Below, in pieces: positions 45,394 through 55,070 of a stretch of 64,000 bases of DNA. The stretch comes from Fibrobacterota bacterium. Its GTDB lineage: Bacteria; Fibrobacterota; Chitinivibrionia; Chitinivibrionales; FEN-1185. The position numbers and the translations under genes are program-made. Positions within the stretch are counted from its first letter, which is position 1. Each line of letters starts with the position of its first letter. The stretch spans positions 1 to 64,000 of the forward strand of contig PLWQ01000038.1 in assembly GCA_003165595.1 (NCBI GenBank), read 5' to 3'. The notes under the pieces are model-generated. The model made no database searches, was not told where the DNA came from, and was given only the letters and a program-made list of their open reading frames with translations.

Positions 45394-47670
45394 TCAATAG
45401 AGCGAGATCTTTCCCGTCTGACGAATATCATGCGATGACGCGCCCACGAGCACATCGATCAGGCCCGGCTCCACCACCCAGGCGCTCTGCGTAGTGTCGT
45501 AGTATTCCATATCGCGTTCCGTGATCCCGAAATTAACGGTCTTTGTCTGGCCTGCGGTGAGCGGAACCCTGGCAAAGCCGCGCAAGTCCTTGTACCGCCG
45601 CTGCTGGGCGCTCTGCTCGTCGTGCAGGTACAGCTGCACAACCTCGTCGCCGTCGCGCGCACCCGTGTTCTTCACGTCAACGCTTACGTGAAACGTGTCG
45701 CCCGGATAGCCACCGGCCGGATTTACCGAGAGGTTGCTGTATGCGAACGTCGTGTAACTCAAGCCCTGGCCGAAGTAGAATAGCGGCGTCATATTATGAT
45801 AATCGTAATAGGGATATCCTCTGCCTTCCCACGGATCCTCGTAAATGTCTTTGGTGGCGCCCGAGCTGTTCCATGGAAGGCCGATGCCAAACACCGGCAG
45901 CTGGGTCGAATCCGCGGGAAATGTGAACGGGAGCCTTCCGGCGGGATTGTAATCGCCAAAAAGAACCTCCGCCATGGCAAGGGTATGGTCTTCACCGGCA
46001 AAAAACTCCGCTATAATCGCCGGCGCCTTGTTCCATTCGCCCGAATCCGCACAGCTTCCTCCACAATAGAACACGATGGTTTTCGGATTTGCAGCCCTCA
46101 CCTGTTTGACCAGATTGTTCGTTGAATCCCCCAAGCTGACCTCGACCCTGTCGTTTCCTTCGCCTTTGTCCACCGGCCCTATGCAGACCACTGCATAATC
46201 GGCGTTCGCATAATCGGTGTTTACCGTCACATTTGTGCCGCCGATCTTCTTTATCGCGGCCGCGGCCGACGTCAGATGCTTCGGATTCACAAGGCTGCTT
46301 GCGGAAATGAACCATTGCATATTGTTCGCGTACGTACCCACGACGGCAATCGTCACCGGCGCTGATTTCCTGTCAATCGGAAGGAGGTTGCCGTCGTTTT
46401 TTATGAGCACCATTGACTCGCGGGTCGCGCGGCGCATATATGCATAGTGCGTCGCGTTGTCAATGGAATCACCGTATGTCGACTTGATGGAATAACCCGG
46501 TTCAAAGCAATGGGTCATATAACGGGCCCAGATCCAGCGATACGCCTTGTCGTCGAAGAATCCCTGGGAGATTGTTCCCGGCACCATTCCCGCCAGGCCG
46601 CCGCCCCACCCGTCAGGGGTCGGAAGGTCGGTGCCGGCGAGCGCGTCGTTAGTATGATTGCCGCCGTTGTCCCAGTCGGTGAGAACAAAGCCTTTTGCGC
46701 CCCAGGAGTTTTTGAGAATGTCGGTGACAATGTGCTTGTTTTCCGGACAGTGGATTCCGTTTACATTGTTGTAAGCGGTCATGAAACCCGTGGCCGGCGC
46801 CTGCGACGCAGCTATGCCGAAATGGTAGGTGTATAGCTCGCGCAAAGAACGCTCGGAGGCTGTCGAGGGATATCCGCCGCGCGCCCTTTCTTCGTTGTTG
46901 CAGCAAAAATGTTTCACGGTGACCATCAGCCCCGACTTACTGCAGCCCCGGCAGTCCGCAGCGCCCATTTTCCCATTGACAAAAGGGTCCTCGCCGTAGC
47001 TTTCGAACGTACGGCCGCCGCGACCGTCGCGCACCAGGTTCATGGTGGGTCCAAGCATGATATTAAAACCCAGCCCCCGGAAGTCCTGACCCTTGTAGTA
47101 TCCGCCATCTTCGGCAAGAGCCGTGTCGAACGTGGCCGCCATGCCTTCACCCGTGGGATAGGCATAGCCGCCACGGCAGCCGTACGGGCCGTCCTGCCAC
47201 GCAACGGCCGGCACGCTTCCGGCTGCCCCGCCGTTGATGATCGTCTGCTTGTCGCCATTGGAAAGGGAGTTGACTAGGTTCTCAACAAACTTGGCCGAGT
47301 CGCTCTGGGAACCAGTGACGCTCACCTTTGCCTTGTAGGTGCCGGAGGGGGCGCCGCTAAATTGACAGGTGAAGAAAATGCCCCGTATCCCCCCAAAGCT
47401 GAAACTGCCGTAACCGTCGCCCTTTGCCGAGGTAAGCGGCACCACTTCGCCGGTGCCATCCTTAGTGATGGTGAGCGTGGCGCTGAACCGGTCGTTGCTC
47501 CAGCCCACGAGTTCGTATGAAACCTTGCCCACGTACTTGAAAACGTTGTTCGAATTGTCGATGAGTTGGAGAAACACCGGCGTCACGAGCACGGTATCGA
47601 TGGTTGAGGCCGGCTGCGCAGAGAGCAGTCCCGCGGCCAAAGCAATGACAAGCGCGGTCTTTTTCAACAT
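45394..47670 (-). CDS. Secreted GH3 beta-glucosidase (paralogue B)
   Basis: A 758-residue GH3 enzyme with the same architecture as its neighbour: signal peptide (GLLSAQPA), TIM barrel with nucleophile Asp in GFVLTDWDNGGN (near 335) and KHFCCNNEERARGGYPSTASERSLREL, the alpha/beta sandwich, and a C-terminal fibronectin-like domain ending YYDTTQSAWVVEPGLIDVLVGASSHDIRQTGKISLY. It is clearly the closest relative of the downstream enzyme, so the pair arose by tandem duplication. Its start lies 9 bases after the small CTD gene. Confidence 0.9.
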   Translation of the reverse strand: MLKKTALVIALAAGLLSAQPASTIDTVLVTPVFLQLIDNSNNVFKYVGKVSYELVGWSNDRFSATLTITKDGTGEVVPLTSAKGDGYGSFSFGGIRGIFFTCQFSGAPSGTYKAKVSVTGSQSDSAKFVENLVNSLSNGDKQTIINGGAAGSVPAVAWQDGPYGCRGGYAYPTGEGMAATFDTALAEDGGYYKGQDFRGLGFNIMLGPTMNLVRDGRGGRTFESYGEDPFVNGKMGAADCRGCSKSGLMVTVKHFCCNNEERARGGYPSTASERSLRELYTYHFGIAASQAPATGFMTAYNNVNGIHCPENKHIVTDILKNSWGAKGFVLTDWDNGGNHTNDALAGTDLPTPDGWGGGLAGMVPGTISQGFFDDKAYRWIWARYMTHCFEPGYSIKSTYGDSIDNATHYAYMRRATRESMVLIKNDGNLLPIDRKSAPVTIAVVGTYANNMQWFISASSLVNPKHLTSAAAAIKKIGGTNVTVNTDYANADYAVVCIGPVDKGEGNDRVEVSLGDSTNNLVKQVRAANPKTIVFYCGGSCADSGEWNKAPAIIAEFFAGEDHTLAMAEVLFGDYNPAGRLPFTFPADSTQLPVFGIGLPWNSSGATKDIYEDPWEGRGYPYYDYHNMTPLFYFGQGLSYTTFAYSNLSVNPAGGYPGDTFHVSVDVKNTGARDGDEVVQLYLHDEQSAQQRRYKDLRGFARVPLTAGQTKTVNFGITERDMEYYDTTQSAWVVEPGLIDVLVGASSHDIRQTGKISLY

Positions 47671-47679
47671 GGTGTCCCC

Positions 47680-48084
47680 CTACTTGTACAATGCGAGTTT
47701 AAGGTTCTGGCGGTACGTGCCGTAGGAAATGGTGGCCAGATAAATCCCCGTGGCCGACCGCGACAGATCGCATTGCAGCGAGCCCTGATTTTTTGTGAGC
47801 ACCAGGTTCTTTATGAGTACGCCTGAAATTGAGTAGACTGAGATGCGCCCTTGCATAGCGCTGGTTGGAACACTCCACTCAACCGTGAATACTCCCTTTC
47901 GAGACATGTTTCCCGTGGTGCGGAAGTATGTTGCCTGCCCCGGAGCCACCTGCTTTCCCGTCACCGAGGTAAGGTTAGTGGGAAACGTAAACGACGCGCT
48001 GGATTTCTCAACCACCTGCGCAAACAATGCGGTCGAAGCGAATAGCAGGACGCATCCGACTATTGCGACTTTCTGGATGGACAT
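47680..48084 (-). CDS. Small exported T9SS-like domain protein
   Basis: A 134-residue exported protein. The signal peptide is about residues 1-22. The remainder is largely one FlgD/T9SS-type domain (VFTVEWSVPTSAMQGRISVYSISGVLIKNLV...ATGIYLATISYGTYRQNLKLALYK). It lies directly before the two GH3 genes and may be a carrier or anchoring module for a secreted complex. Free-standing CTD domains of this kind are unusual. A ribosome site AGGAGG precedes the ATG. Confidence 0.7.
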   Translation of the reverse strand: MSIQKVAIVGCVLLFASTALFAQVVEKSSASFTFPTNLTSVTGKQVAPGQATYFRTTGNMSRKGVFTVEWSVPTSAMQGRISVYSISGVLIKNLVLTKNQGSLQCDLSRSATGIYLATISYGTYRQNLKLALYK

Positions 48085-48651
48085 TTTCCCCCTCCTTTGT
48101 TTGAATGAGTTGGCTTTAGAACTTGTGTTCAGAATTGGTGACGAAGATCAGGTGCCGTGTTTGCAACGACACCGGCGCTTCCCGGACCGGCAATACCATC
48201 GGTTACGCAACCAGGTGCAACGGGAATATTTTTCTGTCGCTCTCGTAAGGCGGGGAAAAACCGGCAAGAGGCCACCACAAGCAAAATGCGCAATTCTTGT
48301 GGTAACCCTCCCCCCCTTTTTCTGAGATTGGTTAACCGATTAAGAATCGAATTTGTGCTCTGATCGAATCCGATTTACGGCATCATAGCCCGGCACCGGA
48401 CCGGGCGCCGATCGCTCTTAGTCATAATATATTTAAGATTCGATCGAAAAGTTTGAAAATAATGCGGATCTGGGTCGGTAGTGAAGCGCCTGGGAGGGAC
48501 GCACCGGGGTCGTCACCATGAATCTGTCACGTGGTTCGTCAAAAAATGTCCTTACTGGCGCGTGATAGCGACCGTAAGTCAATTCGCTTGCGGGGCACGA
48601 GGCTCGCGACGGCGCCCCACTAACAACCCGGACGAGGCCTGCGCCGTCTTC
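48085..48651. other. Intergenic region upstream of the GH3 operon
   Basis: This 567-base region precedes the small CTD gene. It holds a structured element at 48362-48445. No gene with a ribosome site was seen and no convincing promoter pair. A purine-rich run (GGGGGGGAGG on the minus strand) near 48310-48320 is low complexity. Confidence 0.5.
48362..48445. promoter_or_regulatory. Inverted repeat framing a GC-rich hairpin
   Basis: GATCGAATC (48362-48370) and its reverse complement GATTCGATC (48437-48445) frame a hairpin GCCCGG/CCGGGC (48388-48393, 48401-48406) with an outer CGGC/GCCG pair. It lies about 280 bases upstream of the small CTD gene of the GH3 operon. It could be an operator or a structured leader; no known riboswitch matches. 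Confidence 0.4.
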
Positions 48652-48852
48652 CTAATTCGGCATCCGCTCCTCAACCTGCCCTATATCCGCGACAAGCAGA
48701 TGCGTGCTCTGGTCTTCGGTATTGTACCAGAAGCACAGCTTTCCCCTGTCCATTGTAAAGCATTGTGCAAACTCTTTCCTTGCGGCGCACGGGAATATTC
48801 TTTCGTGTATCGCTTCCGCCTGGCCCACGAGTCTCGTCTCAAGCTCTGTCAT
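48652..48852 (-). CDS. Small cytoplasmic protein of unknown function
   Basis: A 66-residue protein with no signal peptide and a pattern like a genuine small domain (MTELETRLVGQAEAIHERIF, ending GKLCFWYNTEDQSTHLLVADIGQVEERMP). It lies downstream of ftsZ with a repeat between them. I do not recognise the family. Confidence 0.5.
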   Translation of the reverse strand: MTELETRLVGQAEAIHERIFPCAARKEFAQCFTMDRGKLCFWYNTEDQSTHLLVADIGQVEERMPN

Positions 48853-48881
48853 GAATGCTCCTTGTCCTCTGCTTTTCACTT

Positions 48882-48920
48882 CCCCCTGCCTCCTCTCCGG
48901 TAGTCGGGAGAGGGGCAGGG
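48882..48920. repeat. REP-like palindrome, copy 3
   Basis: CCCCTGCCTCCTCTCC and GGGAGAGGGGCAGGG form a near-perfect palindrome between ftsZ and the small gene. It shares the CCTCTCC/GGAGAGGGG core with the other REP-like copies. No T-run follows on the minus strand, so it is not a classic terminator. Confidence 0.55.
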
Positions 48921-48978
48921 ACAAGGTTTCCTTCTCTTTTTCTTCTCTGTGGACTCTGTGGCTCTGTGGTGATTTTTT

Positions 48979-50364
48979 TTATTGCATCTGCTTTCTCAGG
49001 AACGTCGGCACGTCCATGTCGTCCTCATAGTGCTCGATGATGTTGCCTTTCGAGACCACGAAATGCGGATCCTTCTTGGCCGCCTTTTCCTTTTTGAGAA
49101 ACGCCGGAAACTCAAGCTGCTGCGACTGGGACGGCGCGGCGCAATGGCCGGAGAGCGCCGATGCGACCGCACGCTGGGTTTCTTCCGGAATCGAAGCAAG
49201 AGCCGCCTTGGGGCAGTCCTCGAACTTTTCGTCGGCAAGCGCCGCTTCTACGAACTGTCTCTCCTCAGCCTTGGGCACTGCGGTTGCAAGCGCAAACGAC
49301 AGCTGCTCGGCCTGGCGATCCGGCGCGGCGGTCCTCTGACCAGGGAGCTTCAGGGTGAGTTTCGCGGCATTCGATTCTTCCTTCTTCTTTTCCAGCTTTT
49401 CCTCGCTGAAGCCGGTGGCGATGACGGTCACGCGTATCTTGCCGTTCATCGTCGCGTCGGTGACGGCGCCGAAAATGATGTTGGTCTCCACGTCCTCGCC
49501 CACTGCGTCGTAAATGGTCTGGGTGGCGTCGTTGACATCGTATAATGTAATATCTTCGCCGCCCGTGATGTTGATGAGAATGCCCTTGGCGCCCACGATG
49601 GAAACGTCGTCGAGCAGCGGGCTGTGGATGGCGTTGTCGGCCGCCGTAACCGCCCTGTTTTCGCCCTCGGAGTAGCCGGTGCCCATGAGCGCGTCGCCCA
49701 TGCCGTTCATTATCGTGCGCACGTCGGCAAAGTCGAGATTGACAAGTCCATGCACGGAGATGAGGTCCGAAATGCCTTTGGTCGCCTGGTACAGCACGTC
49801 GTCGGCGATCTTAAAGGCATCGATGAGCGATGTGGTGCGGTCGACTATCGACAGCAGTTTCTGGTTGGGGATCACGATGATGGTGTCTACGCTCTTGCGC
49901 AGATCGTCAATGCCTTTGCGGGCATTGCGGTCGCGCACCTTTCCTTCAAAGATAAACGGACGCGTCACGATGGCAACGGTGAGGATGCCCAGTTCGCGCG
50001 CGATCTCGGCCACCACGGGCGCGCCGCCCGTGCCGGTGCCGCCGCCCATGCCCGCCGTGATGAACACCATATCGGCGCCTTCGAGCATGGCCGCGACTTT
50101 CTCGCGGTCTTCCTCCATGGCGATGCGGCCGATCTCCGGGTTGGCGCCGGCGCCCAGGCCCTTGGTGATCTTGTCGCCGATCTGGACGCGGTTGGCGGCT
50201 TTGTTATTGTCAAGCGCCATCGCGTCGGTGTTGATTGCAATGAACTCGACACCGGACAAACCCGCAGCCACCATTCGGTTCACGGCATTGCCGCCTGCCC
50301 CGCCGACGCCGAGCACCTTCATCCTGGCCTTGGCATCAAAATTTTCGTCGAGCGTGAAAACCAT
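48979..50364 (-). CDS. ftsZ: Cell division protein FtsZ
   Basis: A 461-residue tubulin-like GTPase that forms the Z ring. The GTP site shows [13 protein letters not shown], the tubulin signature [12 protein letters not shown] (near 107) and the T7-loop region [11 protein letters not shown]. The C-terminal part has a long variable linker and the conserved terminal peptide [14 protein letters not shown] that binds FtsA and other partners. It is the last gene of the dcw cluster, separated from ftsA by a 122-base gap with a REP-like element. Confidence 0.96.
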   Translation of the reverse strand: MVFTLDENFDAKARMKVLGVGGAGGNAVNRMVAAGLSGVEFIAINTDAMALDNNKAANRVQIGDKITKGLGAGANPEIGRIAMEEDREKVAAMLEGADMVFITAGMGGGTGTGGAPVVAEIARELGILTVAIVTRPFIFEGKVRDRNARKGIDDLRKSVDTIIVIPNQKLLSIVDRTTSLIDAFKIADDVLYQATKGISDLISVHGLVNLDFADVRTIMNGMGDALMGTGYSEGENRAVTAADNAIHSPLLDDVSIVGAKGILINITGGEDITLYDVNDATQTIYDAVGEDVETNIIFGAVTDATMNGKIRVTVIATGFSEEKLEKKKEESNAAKLTLKLPGQRTAAPDRQAEQLSFALATAVPKAEERQFVEAALADEKFEDCPKAALASIPEETQRAVASALSGHCAAPSQSQQLEFPAFLKKEKAAKKDPHFVVSKGNIIEHYEDDMDVPTFLRKQMQ

Positions 50365-50449
50365 ACAAACCCCCTTCTGAAGGTTTAGAGTTTATAGTAA
50401 GGAATCGTTTGTAAATTTCATTTTCTCGTTCTTCCTGCCATCGTTCTCC

Positions 50450-50487
50450 ACCCTCTCCTTTGTAAGGAGAGGGGCTGGGGGTGAGGT
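50450..50487. repeat. REP-like palindrome, copy 4
   Basis: CCCTCTCCTTTGTAAGGAGAGGG is a perfect palindrome core (CTCTCCTT/AAGGAGAG), followed by GGCTGGGGGTGAGGTC, the sequence that follows the palindromes in copies 1 and 2. It abuts the ftsA stop codon at 50487-50489 in the ftsA-ftsZ gap and could affect expression between these genes. Confidence 0.55.
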
Positions 50488-51725
50488 CAAAAAAACTCCT
50501 TGACCCAGACTTTCATGCGGTCGAATATCTTCTTAAAATTGTCGTCGCCGGAAAAATTCTTCTTGCTCTTCTTGGCGCCCGAGCCGTGCTTGACGCCATA
50601 AATGCATAGACCCACGCCGGTCGCGTGAATGGGCGACTTGGCGGCCTCGGTGAGCCCGCCGAAGCCCGTCGGCACGCCGATCTTTACCGGCATTTCAAAC
50701 ACCTTCTCTGCCAGCTCCTGAATTCCCTCCATGAGGGCTCCGCCGCCCGTGAGCACCACGCCCGCGCCGAGCATATCGGAGTATTCGGTGCGCTTGATTT
50801 CCCGTAAGGCAAGGGACAGGATTTCTTCGAGCCGCGGCTCGATGATGGAGGCCAGGACGGCCTTGGACACCTCGCGCTGCTCGCGGCCGCCCACGCCGGG
50901 CACGCTTATGTATTCGTCGGCCTTTACAAGAGGAGAATAGGCGCAACCGTACTGCTTTTTGATTTCCTCGGCCCGCTCAATGGGCGTGCGTATCCCGATG
51001 GCGATATCGCTCGTGACGTTCTTGCCGCCCAGGCCCACCACCGCGGTATGCCGGATGCTTTCGTCAAAGTAAATTGCGATGTCGGTGGTGCCGCCGCCCA
51101 TGTCCACCAGGGCCACGCCGAGTTCCTTCTCGTCCTTTTCGAGCACGGCGTAGCTCGACGCGAGCGGTTCGAGCACAAGGTCGCGCACCTTGAGCCCCGC
51201 CTTCTCCACGCTTTTGTAAATGTTCTGCGCGCTCGTGACCGCGCCGGTGATGATGTGTACCTGCGTTTCCAGCCGTACGCCGCACATACCGATGGGGTCT
51301 TTGATGCCCTTCTGGTCGTCTACGATAAATTCCTGGGGAATCACATGGAGAATTTCCCGGTCCATGGGAATCGATACGGCCTTTGCCGCGTCGATGGCAC
51401 GGATCACATCGAGCTCCGCGATTTCGTTGTCTTCGCGGGAGATCGCCACGACGCCCTTGGAGTTTATCGCCCGAATGTGATCGCCGGCGATGCCGACGTA
51501 TACCGATTCCACGTCGGTGCCGGCCATCAGCTCGGCTTCCTCCACCGCTTTCTGGATGGAATGAACCGTCTTATCGATATTGACAACCACGCCTTTGCGC
51601 AGGCCGTCGGACTGGCTCACCCCGACGCCCACGATCTTGAGCTCGTTATTGGCATCGAGTTCCGAGATGATACAGGCGATCTTGGTAGTCCCTATATCGA
51701 GGCCAATAAAACTGTTATCTTCCAT
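50487..51725 (-). CDS. ftsA: Cell division protein FtsA
   Basis: A 412-residue actin-like ATPase that links FtsZ to the membrane. It has FIGLDIGTTKIACIISE, MGGGTTDIAIYF and GVVLTGGGALMEGI motifs, and ends in an amphipathic helix region FKKIFDRMKVWVKEFF. Start at 51725 with GGAGG upstream. In-frame sequence beyond it runs into ftsQ and was rejected. It lies 68 bases after ftsQ. Confidence 0.95.
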   Translation of the reverse strand: MEDNSFIGLDIGTTKIACIISELDANNELKIVGVGVSQSDGLRKGVVVNIDKTVHSIQKAVEEAELMAGTDVESVYVGIAGDHIRAINSKGVVAISREDNEIAELDVIRAIDAAKAVSIPMDREILHVIPQEFIVDDQKGIKDPIGMCGVRLETQVHIITGAVTSAQNIYKSVEKAGLKVRDLVLEPLASSYAVLEKDEKELGVALVDMGGGTTDIAIYFDESIRHTAVVGLGGKNVTSDIAIGIRTPIERAEEIKKQYGCAYSPLVKADEYISVPGVGGREQREVSKAVLASIIEPRLEEILSLALREIKRTEYSDMLGAGVVLTGGGALMEGIQELAEKVFEMPVKIGVPTGFGGLTEAAKSPIHATGVGLCIYGVKHGSGAKKSKKNFSGDDNFKKIFDRMKVWVKEFF

Positions 51726-51793
51726 GATCCTCCTCCAGACAGGTAAAAGTATAGAAACGCCCCGCGCCGTGGCGCAGGACCGATTGTTCCAGG

Positions 51794-52606
51794 CTATCGC
51801 TGCACATACGCGAGATTCTCGTAGCACAGGTTGATTCTTTTCGGCTGCAATGCGGGATCGCCGCCCGACGTGCCGACCAGGGCGCCAAGCCTGCGCATTT
51901 CCACGCCCGTTGCGGCATCGTTCATTTCCACTACGGCACCGAAATCTTCTATCCTGACCCGCACGCCGCCGCTCTGGGAAAAGTCGATTTGCGAAATCCT
52001 TCGCGCCAGCGCCGGGTCCTCGTTTACACAGTCGTCGAGAAACCGTTTCACCCGCGCTACCACAGCGGAGGAAATGCATCCGGCCGAATCGCGTCCCAGG
52101 CCCGAGACGACCGGCAGATTCGAATAGGTCCCGGCAAACAGCGGCAGCAGAACGCCGCAATCGTCCATGTACCGCACGCGACCTGCATTGACAAGTGCTA
52201 TCGGCGTACGCTCGGTGAGGCGAATCACCACGGTGCCGGGAAAATGACGCGACACGCGCACGCCGCGCACCCATGGATTGCGCCCTATCCCCTGCTCGCA
52301 CGAAGCGGGCCGCAGGGACATCATGCGCATGCCCGGCGTGATCCCGGACAGCCTCACCGCCTCCGCCTGGTCGACGCGCATGGCGCCTTCCACGCGGATC
52401 GTTGCAACCGTAAAGAGCGGTGACGTGTTCACCCGGGATGCTATCTTTACGGCTGCGAATACAGCCGCCCCGCACACGCACACCGCGATAATGGCAACCG
52501 TCGAAAACGATGTGCCTCGTGCCACGGCCTTTTTCACGGCCTTGCCCAGCGCCCTGTGGCGTTCGCCGTGCTGCTTTCGCTTGTTTGCGCCCATCCGTTT
52601 ATGCAT
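51794..52606 (-). CDS. ftsQ: Cell division protein FtsQ (DivIB)
   Basis: A 270-residue bitopic protein. A basic N-terminal cytoplasmic part is followed by one membrane helix (about 37-57, VAIIAVCVCGAAVFAAV) and a POTRA-type domain (ATIRVEGAMRVDQAEAVRLSGI...NPWVRGVRVSRHFPGTVVIRLTERTPIA), then the FtsQ beta domain. It anchors FtsL/FtsB-type partners at the division site. Start chosen at 52606 because it overlaps the murC stop (GAATGCATAA). Confidence 0.9.
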   Translation of the reverse strand: MHKRMGANKRKQHGERHRALGKAVKKAVARGTSFSTVAIIAVCVCGAAVFAAVKIASRVNTSPLFTVATIRVEGAMRVDQAEAVRLSGITPGMRMMSLRPASCEQGIGRNPWVRGVRVSRHFPGTVVIRLTERTPIALVNAGRVRYMDDCGVLLPLFAGTYSNLPVVSGLGRDSAGCISSAVVARVKRFLDDCVNEDPALARRISQIDFSQSGGVRVRIEDFGAVVEMNDAATGVEMRRLGALVGTSGGDPALQPKRINLCYENLAYVQR

Positions 52607-53978
52607 TCCCGATCCTCGCAAGGATATCGTTGCAGATCTCATTGATGTCGCCGGCGCCCATTACCACCACGGCATCGCCGCCGGCAAGCAGAGGCGCGAG
52701 CAGAGCCGGGATGTCTTCCTTTTTGTCTACGTAGTGCGCGTGCGCGTGGCCCTTTGCCTTGGCCGCGTCCACAATGGCGCGGCTGTGTACCCCGGCAATC
52801 GGCTCCTCCCGCGACTTGTAAATCTCCGTCACGAAAAATTCGTCGGCCATGCACAGCGCGTCCGCGAAATCGGAAAGGAAATCCCTGGTACGCGTGTACA
52901 GGTGCGGCTGGAACACGGCCATCACGCGGCCGTACCCCGAGCTTTTTGCCGCCGACAGGGTCGCGCGGATTTCGCTCGGATGATGCGCGTAGTCGTCAAT
53001 AACGGCGATCCCCTTCTTTTCACCGATAATTTCGAACCTGCGCTTGACGCCGCCGAAGCCCAGCAGGCTCCTGGCGATATCGGAGAAATCGACGCCGAGT
53101 TCGGTTGCGACGGCGCAGGCGGCCAGAGCGTTCTTGACATTGTGGATTCCCGGGATCGTGAGCGCGATCGCGCCGAGACGTTCGGTCTTCCGGTACACCG
53201 CACAGGTCGTCTTCCCGGCCGAAAAGCTGATGTCGCGCGCCGTGTATTCGGCGTCCCGGGTGATGCCGTAGGTGACCACGGGCTTTGAGTAGGCCGGCAG
53301 TATTTCGCACACGTGCGACTCGTCGACGCAGGCTACCAGCGCGCCGTAAAACGGCACCAGGTTGGCAAATTGGAGAAACGCCGCCTTGATGTCTTCTATT
53401 CCCGAATAGCAATCCAAATGATCTTCCTCGATGTTGGTTATTACGGCTATCGACGGATACATCCTGAGGAACGAACGGTCGTATTCGTCGGCCTCTGCTA
53501 CAAGGATGTCGCCTTCGCCCGAAATGGCGTTGGTGTCGAGCCGCCGCAGAATTCCTCCCACGATCACCGTGGGCGTCCTGCCCGCGTCGGTAAGAATTTG
53601 CCCGATAAGCGAGGTCGTGGTGGTCTTGCCGTGCGTGCCTGCAACGGCAACCGAGAACTTCATCCGCATGAGTTCGCCCAGCATTTCGGCGCGCCGCATG
53701 AGGGGAATCCTGTTCGCCGCCGCGTACGCGCGCTCCGGATTGTCCTCGCGGATGGCGCTCGAATACACCGCAAGCGATGTATCCTTTATCAACAACGGCG
53801 TATGATTGTACTGTAATTTCATGCCGAGTGACTCAAGCCTTCTCGTAATGGCCGACGCCTGCCGGTCGCTGCCGGTCACCGAATATCCGGCGGCCCACAA
53901 ATACTCCGCGAGGCCGCTCATGCCTACGCCGCCGATGCCCACAAAGTGGACTTTCTTCTGCCGGTTGAGTCCGATCAT
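52599..53978 (-). CDS. murC: UDP-N-acetylmuramate--L-alanine ligase MurC
   Basis: A 459-residue Mur ligase that adds the first L-Ala to UDP-MurNAc. It begins with the NAD-like HFVGIGGVGMSGLAEYL and has the ATP motif VAGTHGKTTTTSLIG (near 110), EADEYDRSFL and the C-terminal DDYAHHPSEI. The ATG overlaps the murG stop (ATGA). No murB or ddl gene lies between it and ftsQ. Confidence 0.96.
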   Translation of the reverse strand: MIGLNRQKKVHFVGIGGVGMSGLAEYLWAAGYSVTGSDRQASAITRRLESLGMKLQYNHTPLLIKDTSLAVYSSAIREDNPERAYAAANRIPLMRRAEMLGELMRMKFSVAVAGTHGKTTTTSLIGQILTDAGRTPTVIVGGILRRLDTNAISGEGDILVAEADEYDRSFLRMYPSIAVITNIEEDHLDCYSGIEDIKAAFLQFANLVPFYGALVACVDESHVCEILPAYSKPVVTYGITRDAEYTARDISFSAGKTTCAVYRKTERLGAIALTIPGIHNVKNALAACAVATELGVDFSDIARSLLGFGGVKRRFEIIGEKKGIAVIDDYAHHPSEIRATLSAAKSSGYGRVMAVFQPHLYTRTRDFLSDFADALCMADEFFVTEIYKSREEPIAGVHSRAIVDAAKAKGHAHAHYVDKKEDIPALLAPLLAGGDAVVVMGAGDINEICNDILARIGNA

Positions 53979-55069
53979 AGTTCCAGGTCCCCGGCAAGCG
54001 TTTCAACGATCTTCTTTGCGGCGTCAGCCGGGCTGTTCTCAAGCGCCTTTGCCCGCATGCCGCCATGGGTATTATCGTTCGACACTATTGTGTGCACTGC
54101 TTTTTCCACCATGGCGGCCGTGGCGCCGTCTTGCGCAACGCGAATTGCCCATCCCTGCTCTTCGACGAGGCCTGCATTGAACCACTGATGATTCTCGGCC
54201 GCCCACGGCAGGGGAACAAGTACCGCCGGCAGACCAAAGGAGCTCACCTCGGCAAGCGTCGATGCGCCGGCGCGGCCCACCATCACTCGCGCCGCGGCAT
54301 AGAACGGATACAAGTCGGCGATCGTGGAGAACACGAACACCGACTTGCAACTTCTGCATGCGGCAGTCACGGCGTCGAAGGATGCCGCGCCGGTCTGCCA
54401 CACCACCTGGAGACCCGACTCTGCCCATTTTTTGACAACCGGTACAAGCGCGTCGTTCATCGACTGCGCGCCCTGGCTCCCGCCGCATACGAGCACCGTA
54501 GATTTCGCCTTTGAAAAGCCGGCCGGATATGCAAATCCGTCATAGGATTCCTGCCTGGCGCGAACAGGCGTTCCGGTCACTTCACAGGTGCAGGCAAGCG
54601 GGCGCTTCCCTGCGAGCGCCATTCCCAGGAAGACGCGTCGCGCGCTCTTTGCAAATAACCGGTTGACAAGGCCTGCTATCGTATTCTGTTCCTGAAGGAA
54701 ATACGGTATGCGCCGGAATCTGGCTGCGGCCAGAACGGGCGCGCACACGTAGCCTCCGAACGCGACAACGGCGAGCGGACGTTTACGGCCAAACATTGCG
54801 GTCATGCGCAGCACGGAAACCGCAAACTTGAGCGCCGCGGAAGCCGCGCTCAGGCTTAATGCCCGCCGTATTCCCGTAACGTCAAGGATCATCATCGGGA
54901 TACCGTTCTTTTCGCACAATTCCTTTTCTCTGCTGCGGCTGGTGCCTATCCATACCAGGCCCGTCGCCGGGAATCGGCGCCGCAGCTCAAGCGCCAGGCT
55001 CAGTGCAGGGAAAATATGCCCGCCCGTTCCTCCGGCTGTCAGCACGATTGCTCCGGCTAATGCGTTCAC
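53975..55069 (-). CDS. murG: Lipid II synthase MurG
   Basis: A 364-residue UDP-GlcNAc transferase that turns lipid I into lipid II on the inner face of the membrane. Signature motifs are LTAGGTGGHIFPALSLA near 10, FGGYVCAPVL near 103, and VCGGSQGAQSMND and GRAGASTLAEVSSFGLPAVLVPLP in the UDP-GlcNAc site. The start is GTG, one base after the ftsW stop. It is consistent with the operon layout. Confidence 0.95.
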   Translation of the reverse strand: MNALAGAIVLTAGGTGGHIFPALSLALELRRRFPATGLVWIGTSRSREKELCEKNGIPMMILDVTGIRRALSLSAASAALKFAVSVLRMTAMFGRKRPLAVVAFGGYVCAPVLAAARFRRIPYFLQEQNTIAGLVNRLFAKSARRVFLGMALAGKRPLACTCEVTGTPVRARQESYDGFAYPAGFSKAKSTVLVCGGSQGAQSMNDALVPVVKKWAESGLQVVWQTGAASFDAVTAACRSCKSVFVFSTIADLYPFYAAARVMVGRAGASTLAEVSSFGLPAVLVPLPWAAENHQWFNAGLVEEQGWAIRVAQDGATAAMVEKAVHTIVSNDNTHGGMRAKALENSPADAAKKIVETLAGDLEL

Positions 55070-55070
55070 G

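Noticed and set aside
48362-48445. Possible c-di-GMP or other known riboswitch
   Set aside because: The GC hairpin lacks the conserved loops of the riboswitch classes I know.
48882-48920. REP-like palindrome as the ftsZ terminator
   Set aside because: It lacks the T-run on the minus strand and matches other intergenic copies, so it was listed as a repeat.
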